Below are positions 1 through 7,731 of a stretch of DNA of 64,000 nt, piece after piece. The stretch comes from Actinopolymorpha pittospori (GTDB lineage: Bacteria > Actinomycetota > Actinomycetes > Propionibacteriales > Actinopolymorphaceae), in contig NZ_JADBEM010000001.1 in NCBI RefSeq assembly GCF_014873875.1, forward strand, positions 3,596,001 to 3,660,000, in the 5' to 3' direction. A model generated the notes under the pieces. It saw only the letters and a program-made list of their open reading frames with translations. It ran no database searches and was not told the origin of the DNA. Numbering within the stretch: position 1 is the first letter of the stretch; every line of letters begins with the position of its first letter. A program made the translations under genes and the position numbers.

Positions 1-654
1 GCCAACGGCGCCGGCAAGACGACGCTGGTCAAACTGCTGTGCGGGATGTACGCGCCGACGTCGGGAAGCATCCGGGTCGACGGCACGGATCTCACCGAGT
101 TCGACCTCACCCAGTGGCGGGCGCGCTGCACCGGCGCGTTCCAGGACCACGCGCGCTTCGAGGTCACGCTGCGCGAGGCGGTCGCGATCGGCGACCTCGA
201 CGGCGGGCCGGGGGAGCGGGCGGTGGCGGACGCGCTCGAGGCCGCCGGGGCCGGCACCCTAGTCGACGTACTCCCCAACGGCCTGTCCACCCAGCTCGGA
301 CCCACCTGGCCCGGCGGCACCGACCTGTCCGGGGGCCAGTGGCAGAAGGTCGCCCTCGCCCGCGGCCTGATGCGGCCGGAGCCGCTGCTCACCGTGCTGG
401 ACGAACCGACCGCGAGTCTGGACGCGCCGACGGAGGAAGCGTTGTTCGCGGGGTACGCCGCGCAGTCCGGTACGCGAGGAGCGCACGCGGTTACCCTGCT
501 GGTGTCGCATCGCTTCTCGACCGTGCGCACGGCCGACCACATCGTCGTCCTCGCGGGGACGGGCGTAGCCGAACAGGGCAGCCACGAGGAGTTGGTCGCG
601 CGGGGTGGCACGTACGCGCAGTTGTACGAACTCCAGGCGCGAGGCTACCGCTGA
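1..654 (+). CDS. ABC exporter, ATP-binding C-terminal part (5' truncated by window edge)
   Basis: The reading frame is open from base 1, so the gene begins upstream and only the last 217 residues are visible. It starts inside the Walker A loop (ANGAGKTTLVKLL). It then shows the ABC signature (DLSGGQWQKVALARG), Walker B followed by the D-loop (LLTVLDEPTASLD), and the H-loop (LLVSHRFSTVRTADHIVVL). The motif spacing and the exporter-style SHRFSTVRTAD segment fit an ABCB-type fused permease-ATPase, whose membrane domain would lie off-window. The transported substrate cannot be inferred. No downstream partner is obvious: the next gene encodes a secreted protein with its own ribosome binding site. 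Confidence 0.9.
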   Translation, partial: ANGAGKTTLVKLLCGMYAPTSGSIRVDGTDLTEFDLTQWRARCTGAFQDHARFEVTLREAVAIGDLDGGPGERAVADALEAAGAGTLVDVLPNGLSTQLGPTWPGGTDLSGGQWQKVALARGLMRPEPLLTVLDEPTASLDAPTEEALFAGYAAQSGTRGAHAVTLLVSHRFSTVRTADHIVVLAGTGVAEQGSHEELVARGGTYAQLYELQARGYR

Positions 655-846
655 GGAAGGCCGCCGAACACCAGACGAACCACAGGCGAGCCCAGCGGCG
701 AGCCCGGGCGAACCCGGCCGTGCCCCCGACGACAAAGATCCCTGGCAGCAAGCGGCCGGGTGCGACGGCGGCCCTTCCGGGCGGGGGCGGCCCGTCACGA
801 GCGTGCGGGCTCGTCATGATCGTGGATCCCCCCGGAGGTACGACTC

Positions 847-1431
847 ATGCGCGTCTCGAAAATCGCGGCGATCCTCGCGAGTTCGCTCCTCGTCGTCGGT
901 GTCGCCGCCGGGCCGGCGCTGGCCGTCGGCACCGCGACCCGACCCCCGTCCAGCCACACCGCCTCGAGCCCTCAGACCACCTCGTCCACCGACCGTGGCG
1001 CACCCCTCGTGGCGCCGCTCGTCACGAAGATCAGCCACGCCGAGGCCACCAGCCGGCTCCGCGTGGCCGGGGTCACCTGGTCCTCCAGTGGCGGCTGCAG
1101 CAACCGCAACAACCCCACCTGTACGTCGTTCGAGCAGGTCAACCTCGCCAGCATCCGAGGCGTCATCACGCTCCGGAACGCCAGCGGCTGCGCCGTCAAC
1201 GTCACCGGCCGCACGGAGACCGGCCACGCGAGCGGCACCTACAGCCACTGGAACGGCTACAAGCTCGACATCAGCCAGGGCGGTTGCGTGAGCGGCTACA
1301 TCACCAGCGCGTTCTCCTTCATCGGCGACCGAAGTGACGGAGCCGCGATGTACGAATCAGCCTCCGGCAACATCTACGCCAGGGAGGGCAACCACTGGGA
1401 CATCACCTACTACAACTGCGGCGGCTGCTGA
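847..1431 (+). CDS. Secreted small protein, putative LAS-type (M15-like) zinc peptidase
   Basis: A 194-residue protein. A Sec signal peptide occupies about residues 1-26 (basic n-region, hydrophobic core, cleavage near GPALA). A Ser/Thr-rich linker follows to about residue 60. The mature domain has six cysteines (84, 92, 115, 147, 191, 194). It contains SHWNGYKLDI, with His134 and Asp141 spaced as in the SxHxxGxAxDI zinc motif of D-Ala-D-Ala peptidases, and then EGNHWDITY with Glu180 and His183, resembling their second site. This suggests a cell-wall peptidase fold held by disulfides; that is inference, and overall similarity to M15 is weak. The ATG is preceded by GGAGG at 834-838. A terminator follows at 1451-1480. 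Confidence 0.6.
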   Translation: MRVSKIAAILASSLLVVGVAAGPALAVGTATRPPSSHTASSPQTTSSTDRGAPLVAPLVTKISHAEATSRLRVAGVTWSSSGGCSNRNNPTCTSFEQVNLASIRGVITLRNASGCAVNVTGRTETGHASGTYSHWNGYKLDISQGGCVSGYITSAFSFIGDRSDGAAMYESASGNIYAREGNHWDITYYNCGGC

Positions 1432-1450
1432 GTCCCGCGCCCGAGCCGAA

Positions 1451-1480
1451 GCGGCCCCCGGCGCGTGTGCCGGGGGCCGC
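1451..1480. terminator. Bidirectional hairpin terminator
   Basis: Perfect 12-bp arms (GCGGCCCCCGGC and its complement) around a 6-nt loop. Outer CCGAG/CTCGG bases at 1441-1445 and 1481-1485 can add pairing. It lies between the convergent secreted-protein gene and the Eis-like gene, and can serve both. Confidence 0.75.
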
Positions 1481-1490
1481 CTCGGTGGAG

Positions 1491-2744
1491 TCAGAACGCC
1501 GCGTGGAGGTAGGGCATGGCCGGCGGAAACAACGTCCGCAACGCCGCGGCGGTGTCGGCGTCCACCGTGCCGTAGCCCTGCAGGGACAGCTCCGCCGGGT
1601 CGAGTACGCCATAGACGAGCGCGGCGAGTCCATGCGGGGTCAGCGTGGCGGTCGGTGTCCCGCCGGGCTGGACCTCGAGCGCACCACCCACGCCGGTCAG
1701 CGTCCACGTTCCGGCGACGAACGGGTCGTCGACCACCTCGACGCTTGCCCGCGCCGGCCCCGCACCGATGCCGGCGAGCCCTTCCACGGAAAGGATCCGG
1801 CCCATCGGCGCGCTGTGCAGGGGGCCTGAGACCTTGGTCTCGTCGGCGTAGTCGAGGTCGACATACCACAGGTCAGGCCGCTCGTCCGGTGGCAGTTCGA
1901 AGGTGAACGAGGCGTACTGGTCGTGGTGACGGGCGAGCCACTGCAGCAGCAGGCTCCGGCCGACCGCGTTCCGGGCGAGCAGGTGCCGGCCCTGGAGCTC
2001 GGCGCCGAAGCCGTTCGTCCGGTAGAGGAGCGTACCGACGATCTCGTCCTCGTGCCGGGCGAAGACGGCCCAGTGCTTGTCCTCCTTCGCCAGGCCCTGC
2101 GTGCTCTGCTTGGAGAAGATCGAGAAGCCGTGCCGCTCGGCCAGGATCGCCTCGGTCGCAGCGTAGTAGTCGTCGAAGACCTCGCCGATGCGGTGGAACG
2201 TCACCTCGCCGGGCACGTCGGCCCGCAGCATCCGCTCCAGGCCGCGGGCGTGCAGCCGGATGGCGCGGGCCTTCGGGAACCCGACGTACCCGAACCGCTC
2301 GTAGAACGACTGGCGGAACGGGTAGAGCGTGCTCACGACGTGTCCCGAGTCGCGCATCTCGCCGTGCAGCTGGGTGAGCACCGCCCGGATGTGGCCGCGA
2401 CGCCGGGCCATCGGGTGGGTCGCGACACCACTCACACCGAGCATCGGCAGGGTCTTCCCGCGGACGTTCTGACGCAGCGAGATGCCCACCGCGGTCGCCT
2501 CGGGCTCCTCGCCGGTGAACGCGACCAGGGTCACGCGGTCGTCCGCGGGGGCGAGGTCGGCCCGCCATCGTTCCACCTGGTCGGTGGGCGGCGGGGTGCT
2601 CCCGAACGCGTAGGCGTGCATGGGGTATGTCGAGGTGAGGAGCTCCTCACCGCTGACCCGGCGGATGGTTCGCGGCGCGTCGCCGGCCGCTTCCGCGTGG
2701 TGCCCCGCCGGCCGGTCAGTAGTCGTGTCAGGGGTCGCGTTCAC
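1491..2744 (-). CDS. Eis-like GNAT N-acetyltransferase
   Basis: About 417 residues. The N-terminal GNAT domain carries the acetyl-CoA loop GVATHPMARRRGHIRAVL and the segment FYERFGYVGFPKARAIRL. A second GNAT-like region and an SCP2-like C-terminal domain follow, the architecture of Eis (enhanced intracellular survival) enzymes that acetylate amines, including aminoglycosides. The chain ends in Phe; Eis proteins use the C-terminal Phe carboxylate in catalysis, so the active site looks complete. An ATG at 2780 is possible. I prefer the GTG at 2744 because TAGGGT (2753-2758) sits 8 nt upstream, the leaderless pattern seen repeatedly here, and the extra 12 residues look non-conserved. The physiological substrate is unknown. 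Confidence 0.85.
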   Translation of the reverse strand: MNATPDTTTDRPAGHHAEAAGDAPRTIRRVSGEELLTSTYPMHAYAFGSTPPPTDQVERWRADLAPADDRVTLVAFTGEEPEATAVGISLRQNVRGKTLPMLGVSGVATHPMARRRGHIRAVLTQLHGEMRDSGHVVSTLYPFRQSFYERFGYVGFPKARAIRLHARGLERMLRADVPGEVTFHRIGEVFDDYYAATEAILAERHGFSIFSKQSTQGLAKEDKHWAVFARHEDEIVGTLLYRTNGFGAELQGRHLLARNAVGRSLLLQWLARHHDQYASFTFELPPDERPDLWYVDLDYADETKVSGPLHSAPMGRILSVEGLAGIGAGPARASVEVVDDPFVAGTWTLTGVGGALEVQPGGTPTATLTPHGLAALVYGVLDPAELSLQGYGTVDADTAAALRTLFPPAMPYLHAAF

Positions 2745-2752
2745 AGCTCGCG

Positions 2753-2758
2753 ACCCTA
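2753..2758 (-). promoter_or_regulatory. -10 hexamer of leaderless eis-like transcript
   Basis: TAGGGT on the minus strand ends 8 nt before the GTG at 2744, with no convincing Shine-Dalgarno for that start. The transcript probably begins at or next to the start codon. Confidence 0.5.
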
Positions 2759-2810
2759 GTGGGAACGCGCCCCTGGCCATCGGCCGACCCGGACGGGGCT
2801 GTCGGCTCGC

Positions 2811-3536
2811 TCAGCGGGTCGTCCGGGCCCCGCCGTTCAGGTGCAGGATCTGTCCGGTGATGTGCCGGGCACCTGCCGAGGCGAGGAAGAAGACGGTCTC
2901 GGCGACGTCGGACGGCTGCCCGACGCGGCCGTTCTTCGTCGAGCCGATCAGGTGGGCCCGGCGTTCAGGCGTCAGCTGGTCCCGGAAGAACTCCGTGTCG
3001 GCGATGTAACCGGGCGCGACCACGTTGGCGGTGATGCCACGGGCACCGAGGTCGGTCGCGGCCGAGATGTTCCAGGTGGCGAGCGCCGCCTTGGCCGCGC
3101 CGTACGCTCCGGCGCCGAACTCCGCCGCGATGGAGCCGATCGAGATCACCGACCCGTGGTCGACCAGTCGGTCGGCGAGCGCCTGGGTGGTGAGGACCGT
3201 GGTCAGGACGTTGGCGGTGAAGTTGGCCTGCCACTGCTGGGACAGCGACTCCAGCGAGTCGGGCTCGGCGCGGTCGAAGTCGGTGTTGCCGCCGGCGTTG
3301 TTGACCAGGACGTCGACCCTCTCGGGAAGCTGTTCGAGGAGTCGGCGGAGCTGGTCCGGATCGGCTCCGTCGCACTCGAGGGCCCGGATCCGGTCGCCAC
3401 TCGCCGCGACGGTCTCCTTCAGCGGCGCCGGCCGGCGTCCGGTGACGACGACGGCGTCCCCCGCTTCGGCGAAGCGGAGCGCGACAGCGCGGCCGATGCC
3501 GGTGCCGCCGCCGGTGACCACGATGGTGCGGGACAT
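2811..3536 (-). CDS. Short-chain dehydrogenase/reductase (SDR)
   Basis: A 241-residue classical SDR. It has the cofactor motif TGGGTGIG near the N-terminus, NNAGG, the catalytic Ser in SIGSIA, YGAAK (catalytic Tyr and Lys), and a C-terminal GQILHLNGG. TGRRP after strand 2 places Arg-Arg there, which favours NADP(H) (family knowledge). The ATG at 3536 follows AAGGAG at good spacing; the frame stays open upstream but without a better start. It is divergent from a MarR-type regulator, with a palindrome at 3559-3570 between them, so the SDR is probably a MarR target. The substrate is unknown. Confidence 0.9.
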   Translation of the reverse strand: MSRTIVVTGGGTGIGRAVALRFAEAGDAVVVTGRRPAPLKETVAASGDRIRALECDGADPDQLRRLLEQLPERVDVLVNNAGGNTDFDRAEPDSLESLSQQWQANFTANVLTTVLTTQALADRLVDHGSVISIGSIAAEFGAGAYGAAKAALATWNISAATDLGARGITANVVAPGYIADTEFFRDQLTPERRAHLIGSTKNGRVGQPSDVAETVFFLASAGARHITGQILHLNGGARTTR

Positions 3537-3558
3537 GGGACTCCTTCGAGGGCCTAGA

Positions 3559-3570
3559 TTTAGGTCTAAA
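3559..3570. promoter_or_regulatory. Probable MarR operator between SDR and marR-type genes
   Basis: TTTAGGTCTAAA is an inverted repeat (TTTAG-N2-CTAAA). It is an AT-rich island in GC-rich DNA, about 23 bp upstream of the SDR start and within the divergent intergenic region. A direct repeat, AACGATATAACGAT, lies at 3585-3598. Autoregulation by the adjacent MarR protein is inferred. Confidence 0.5.
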
Positions 3571-3628
3571 CGATGTGGCGGGGCAACGATATAACGATTG
3601 CCGGGAACGCGGAGAGAGGGAGGTCGTG

Positions 3629-4276
3629 GTGAGCGCAGGGTCGGCTCGGGGAAAGGCCGGAGCGGAAGGACCGCCCGACCGGCGGGAAGAGCCGCGGAGC
3701 GGTCCACCGGTGCGGCCGTCCGAGGGGCTGACCGGAGGCGCCGACGCGCTCGGGTCCGATCTGGCCGCGGAGATCGCCGCGGCCTGGGAGCGGGAGCGCC
3801 CGGGTACGCCCGTGACCTCCATCGGCGTCGTGTCCAGGATCTGGGCGCTCGCGAAGGCGTTCGGTGAGAACCGTCGCCGGGTGCTCGCCTCCGCCGGCGT
3901 CGACGCCGCGACCCTCGACCTGCTGAGCACCCTGCGCCGGGGTGGTCCGCCGTACTCCCTGACCACCCGCGACATCACCGACCGCACGCTGGTCACCGCG
4001 GGCGCGGTCTCCCAACGCGTCGCCCGGGCCGAGCGGCAGGGGCTGGTCCGGCGCCGACCGGCCGGCGACGGCTCGCGCGCGGTGTGGGTCGAGCTGACGA
4101 CCGAAGGCCACGCCGCGGTGGAACGAACGGTCGACATCGTGCTGGGGCAGGAGGTCGAGTTGTTGACCGCGCTCGATCCGGACCAGCAGGAGCTGCTCGC
4201 CGAACTCCTCCGCGTCCTGCTGCACGACGTCCGCACGCGGTTCGGTGAGATCCCACCCACCCACGTGGGGACGTAG
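3629..4276 (+). CDS. MarR-family transcriptional regulator
   Basis: About 215 residues from the GTG at 3629, chosen because GGAGG (3619-3623) sits 5 nt upstream; a GTG at 3626 is the alternative. The first 60 or so residues are a Gly/Arg/Pro-rich disordered tail. The winged helix covers roughly residues 95-175: a helix-turn-helix region around LTTRDITDRTLVTAGAVSQRV, and the wing VRRRPAGDGSRAVWVELTTEG with the DxRxxxVxLTxxG-type wing signature of MarR proteins. The C-terminal helix would dimerise. It is divergent from the SDR gene with a palindromic operator between. The effector is unknown. Confidence 0.88.
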   Translation: MSAGSARGKAGAEGPPDRREEPRSGPPVRPSEGLTGGADALGSDLAAEIAAAWERERPGTPVTSIGVVSRIWALAKAFGENRRRVLASAGVDAATLDLLSTLRRGGPPYSLTTRDITDRTLVTAGAVSQRVARAERQGLVRRRPAGDGSRAVWVELTTEGHAAVERTVDIVLGQEVELLTALDPDQQELLAELLRVLLHDVRTRFGEIPPTHVGT

Positions 4277-4404
4277 GCGTGCCCCGCCCCTGCGCCGCCT
4301 CGGTGTCCGTGGCCGAGTGCGGCCCGCTCACCCCGCGGTGGGTTCGTGTGGGCGGGCCGCCGTGCCAGGATCGTTCGGAACGCACCCACGAGGGGACGGC
4401 AGCG

Positions 4405-5196
4405 ATGGCGACCAGTGGCGTACTCGAATGGCAGAGCGACGTCGACCGAGCCGGCCGGGTCGCGCCCGAGTTGGTCGAGCGCTACCGCAGCGACGGCTTC
4501 GTCCGGGTGCGCGGAGTCCTCGACGACGAGGAGGTCGCACGCTTCCGCACGGCGGCGGCGGGGTTCCTCGAGGCGCACCGGTCCGAGAGCTTCGCGAAGG
4601 ACAAGGTGTTCACCCAGCTCGTCAACGTCTGGCGGCAGGACGCGACGGTAGGGGAACTCACCCTGCATCCGCGCCTGGCCGCGGTCGCCGAGCAGCTCGC
4701 CGGAATTCGGCTGCGGATCTGGCACGACCACATGCTGGTCAAGGAGCCGCACAACGAGGTCGCGACGGAGTTCCACCAGGACCGGCCGTACTGGCCACAC
4801 ACCGAGGACCGGCACTCTCTCTCGGCCTGGGTCGCGCTGGTCGACGTGCCGCCTGAGCGTGGCTGCATGTCGTTCCTGCCGGGTACGCAGACCCTCACCG
4901 GGTTCCGGCCGCAGGACCTCCACAACGAGGAGGATCTGTTCACCCTCGACCCGGAGTTGCGCTGGCTGCCGCGGGTGACCGTTCCGCTGCGCGCGGGCGA
5001 CTGCACGTTCCACTCGAGCTACACGGGCCACATGGCGCTCGCCAACCGCACCGACCAGGCACGGATCGCGCACGTCGCGATCTACATGGACGCCGAGACG
5101 GCGTACTCCGGGACCTCCCATCCGGTGACCGACCCGCTCGGTCTGGCGCCCGGCGACCGGCTCGACGGCCCGATGTTTCCCCGGCCGGCGCGCTGA
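4405..5196 (+). CDS. Phytanoyl-CoA dioxygenase (PhyH)-family Fe(II)/2-oxoglutarate oxygenase
   Basis: A 263-residue protein with the PhyH double-stranded beta-helix pattern. The iron ligands are visible as HQD in TEFHQDRPYWPH and a distal His in HSSYTGHMALANRT. The following arginine region (RTDQARIAHVAIY) probably binds 2-oxoglutarate. Members hydroxylate diverse small molecules, so the substrate cannot be assigned. The ATG at 4405 gives a start next to the conserved SDGFVRVRGVLDDEEV segment; GAGGGG at 4391-4396 is a plausible if distant ribosome binding site. The 42 in-frame codons upstream look non-coding. It follows the MarR gene by 128 bp, so it may belong to the same regulon. Confidence 0.85.
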   Translation: MATSGVLEWQSDVDRAGRVAPELVERYRSDGFVRVRGVLDDEEVARFRTAAAGFLEAHRSESFAKDKVFTQLVNVWRQDATVGELTLHPRLAAVAEQLAGIRLRIWHDHMLVKEPHNEVATEFHQDRPYWPHTEDRHSLSAWVALVDVPPERGCMSFLPGTQTLTGFRPQDLHNEEDLFTLDPELRWLPRVTVPLRAGDCTFHSSYTGHMALANRTDQARIAHVAIYMDAETAYSGTSHPVTDPLGLAPGDRLDGPMFPRPAR

Positions 5197-5201
5197 GCGA
5201 G

Positions 5202-5235
5202 ATTGGTCTTCCTTCACTCATTGGTCTTCCTTCAC
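5202..5235 (+). repeat. Tandem direct repeat, 18-bp period
   Basis: ATTGGTCTTCCTTCAC occurs at 5202-5217 and again, identical, at 5220-5235, starting 5 bases after the dioxygenase stop codon. It does not form a hairpin. It may be a slippage product or paired binding half-sites. The rest of the 274-bp gap to the next gene shows no recognisable riboswitch or terminator. Confidence 0.7.
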
Positions 5236-5470
5236 GCCGGCAGGCGTGCTCAGGCGTTTCCGGCCTGACATTACCGCCCGTAATTCGGCCGTATTGGTCA
5301 CCAGATCGGCGAATTCGACGACGCGATTTCGGCGGCACTGAGCCGAGTGACCGAAGTTCATACGAACAACGGCGTTTCGCACCCTCTCGGATGTAGGTAC
5401 GTTCCGACCGGCAGGAGTCATTTGTTCCTTGGCGGTGGTTTCGGCCCTCGCCGCAGGGAGGCGATCAGCC

Positions 5471-6766
5471 GTGTCACGAACGCCATCAGGACAAGCAGTC
5501 CCCGTGGTGCGAGGGACGCTCGCACTCCTGCTCGGCGCGTCGCTCGCGGTGACAGCGTCCACGCCGGTCCTCGCCGAGCCGGCTCCCGCCCCCGGAACGG
5601 TCCCGAGCAAACGGCAGGTCGACGCCGCCCGCGAACGGGCGCGGGACGCGGCCGCGAGCGTCGGCCTGGTGCAGGCGAAACTGGCCGGGGCGGACGAGCG
5701 GCTACGCAAACTCGAGGTTGACGCGCAGGCAGCCGTCGAGGTCTACAACACCGCGGTCTACCGACGTACCCGCGCGGAGCAGGCGGCCGGCGAGGCGGCG
5801 GCCCGTGCGGAGGCAGCGCGTCGGGAGGCCGAACAGAAGCGACAGGCGGTGGCAGCACTCGCGGCCGCCGACTACCGACTCGACAGCCGGCTCAACGAGA
5901 TCTCCGCCTACCTCGGGGCCGACGGTCCCCGCACGCTGCTGGATCAGGCGTCGACCGCCATGATGGTCTCCACCTCCGCCGTCGACGCCTACCAGTCCCT
6001 GCTGGCGAGCAGGTCCGTGGCACGGGCGCTGGACGCCGAGGCGGCGCAGTACGTCGAGACAGAACGCCGCCGCGCCGACGACGCGGCGAAGGCCAAGCAG
6101 CAGGCCGCCACGGCGATGGACGGGCAGTCGAAGGCGGTCATCGCCATCCGGGCGGAGAAGTCCGCCCTGATCACCCGGCTGGCGCAGCTCCAGCGGATCT
6201 CCACCCGGTTGGCCGCGAAACGCCAGGCAGGACTGGAGGCGCAGGCTCGCGCCCGCGCCGAGGCCGCGCGCCAGCGGGCCGAACGCGAACGCCAGGACGC
6301 CGAGCGGCGCGACCGCGACCGTCAGGGCGATGGTTCCGGCGGAGACGGCGGCGGAGGTGGCGGCTCACCGCGCAACGACGGCGACGGCACCTCCACCCAA
6401 CAGGGCCGGGAGGTCGTCTCCTATGCGATGGCTCAGTTGGGTGAGCCGTACGTCTTCGGCGCCGACGGACCCGGCTCGTGGGACTGTTCTGGACTCACCA
6501 TGAAGGCCTGGGCGCGTGCGGGCGTGTCGATGCCGCACTTCGCCCGCGGACAGTACTGGCAGTCCACGCCGATCAGGACGGGCGACCTGCAGCCGGGCGA
6601 CCTGCTCTTCTGGGCCAACAATCCGCGCGACTCGAACACGATCTACCACGTCGCGCTCTACCTCGGCGACGGCAAGATGGTGCACGCGCCGAGGCCCGGA
6701 CGGAGCGTCGAGGTGAAGTCGATGTGGTACATGGGAGCACCGACCCACCTCGCTCGGCCACGGTAG
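5471..6766 (+). CDS. NlpC/P60 peptidoglycan endopeptidase with coiled-coil N-domain
   Basis: 431 residues from the GTG at 5471, selected by GGGAGG at 5456-5461; a TTG at 5429 would add 14 residues. A signal peptide ends near STPVLAEPA. A long Ala/Arg/Glu-rich coiled coil spans about residues 40-275, and a Gly/Asp-rich flexible linker (GGDGGGGGG) joins it to the C-terminal NlpC/P60 domain. Catalytic residues are visible: Cys339 in GSWDCSGLTMKAW, His393 in IYHVALYLGDG and His405 in KMVHAPRPG. RipA-like enzymes of this layout cut peptidoglycan stem peptides during cell separation, with the coiled coil acting as an inhibitory or docking element. It acts outside the membrane. Confidence 0.92.
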   Translation: MSRTPSGQAVPVVRGTLALLLGASLAVTASTPVLAEPAPAPGTVPSKRQVDAARERARDAAASVGLVQAKLAGADERLRKLEVDAQAAVEVYNTAVYRRTRAEQAAGEAAARAEAARREAEQKRQAVAALAAADYRLDSRLNEISAYLGADGPRTLLDQASTAMMVSTSAVDAYQSLLASRSVARALDAEAAQYVETERRRADDAAKAKQQAATAMDGQSKAVIAIRAEKSALITRLAQLQRISTRLAAKRQAGLEAQARARAEAARQRAERERQDAERRDRDRQGDGSGGDGGGGGGSPRNDGDGTSTQQGREVVSYAMAQLGEPYVFGADGPGSWDCSGLTMKAWARAGVSMPHFARGQYWQSTPIRTGDLQPGDLLFWANNPRDSNTIYHVALYLGDGKMVHAPRPGRSVEVKSMWYMGAPTHLARPR

Positions 6767-6788
6767 AGGGCGGGACAATTCCGGGAAC

Positions 6789-7604
6789 ATGCCGGAACTC
6801 ATCGCCTTCCTCACCGACTACGGCACCCGCGACGGTTTCCCCGCCGTGTGCCACGGTGTCGCCGCCACCCTGGCGCCGTCCGCCCGGATCCTCGACGTCA
6901 GCCACGAGGTCCCACCGCACGACGTACGACATGGCGCCGCCGTTCTCGCCCGGGTCGCGGAGCACCTCCCGCCGGCCGTCTACGTCGGCGTCGTCGATCC
7001 TGGCGTCGGAACCTCCCGCCGCGGTGTGGCGCTCCGGGCCGGACCGAGCGTCCTCGTCGGCCCCGACAACGGTCTGCTGCTGCCCGCGGCCGACGTCCTC
7101 GGAGGTGTGACCGAGGCGCATCAACTGACGAACACCGGGTTGTGGCGCGCGTCGGTCGACCGGACGTTCCATGGCAGGGACGTGTTCATGCCCGTCGCCG
7201 CCCACCTCGCGCGCGGTGGACAGCTCGCGGACGTCGGAGACCGCGTCCCGCTGGAGGATCTGGTGCGACTTCCGGCGCCGACCCGCACGCTGCAGGCGGA
7301 CGGCATGGCGTGCGAGGTCACCTACGTCGACCGGTTCGGCAACGTCCAGTTGGCAGGTGGGCCGAAGGAGCTCGGTCAGCTGCCCGACTGGGCCGTGCAA
7401 GGAGAGGTTGACGTCGAGTCCGAACGAGCATGCGGGCGCGCACTGGTCGGCGCGACGTTCGGAGACGTTCCGGTGGGCGGGTTGGTCGTCTACCTGGACT
7501 CCGACGACAGGTTGGCGGTAGCGGTCAACACCGGTGATGCCGCGGGTCGGCTGCGGGTGCGTACGGGTGACGTCGTGACGCTCCGCCGCCCACGCGTGGT
7601 CTGA
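6789..7604 (+). CDS. S-adenosyl-L-methionine hydrolase (adenosine-forming), DUF62 family
   Basis: A 271-residue protein with the family signatures in order: LTDYGTRDGF at the N-terminus, DVSHEVPPHD, VDPGVGTSRRG, VGPDNGLLLPA, TFHGRDVFMPVAAHLA and VDRFGNVQLA. Characterised members hydrolyse SAM to adenosine and L-methionine using a side-chain-activated water; related folds are fluorinases and chlorinases. The chlorinase/fluorinase halide-site insertion is not evident, so hydrolysis is the likelier activity. It is cytosolic. The gene begins 22 bp after the NlpC/P60 stop without a strong ribosome binding site and may be co-transcribed with it. Confidence 0.9.
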   Translation: MPELIAFLTDYGTRDGFPAVCHGVAATLAPSARILDVSHEVPPHDVRHGAAVLARVAEHLPPAVYVGVVDPGVGTSRRGVALRAGPSVLVGPDNGLLLPAADVLGGVTEAHQLTNTGLWRASVDRTFHGRDVFMPVAAHLARGGQLADVGDRVPLEDLVRLPAPTRTLQADGMACEVTYVDRFGNVQLAGGPKELGQLPDWAVQGEVDVESERACGRALVGATFGDVPVGGLVVYLDSDDRLAVAVNTGDAAGRLRVRTGDVVTLRRPRVV

Positions 7605-7731
7605 GAATCGTCGGCCGTCGTCGCGGCCGCTCAACCTCACCAGAATTCGTTCGCCCGTAACGGCGTCGGTGGGGCTGGAGTGCCCTTGTTTTACAGGGGT
7701 TGTTGTCGGTGGTCGGGTCCAGGGTTTGGTC

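Noticed and set aside
2965..5217. 750-codon minus-strand ORF
   Set aside because: It is a GC-driven shadow of the SDR, MarR and dioxygenase genes, which have family motifs in other frames.
5361..5378. SOS/LexA box CGAACAACGGCGTTTCG
   Set aside because: The arms do not match GAAC-N4-GTTC; symmetry is only CGAA/TTCG with wrong spacing.
5197..5470. Possible c-di-AMP (ydaO) riboswitch before the NlpC/P60 gene
   Set aside because: Such riboswitches often precede actinobacterial wall hydrolases, but the conserved motifs could not be found.
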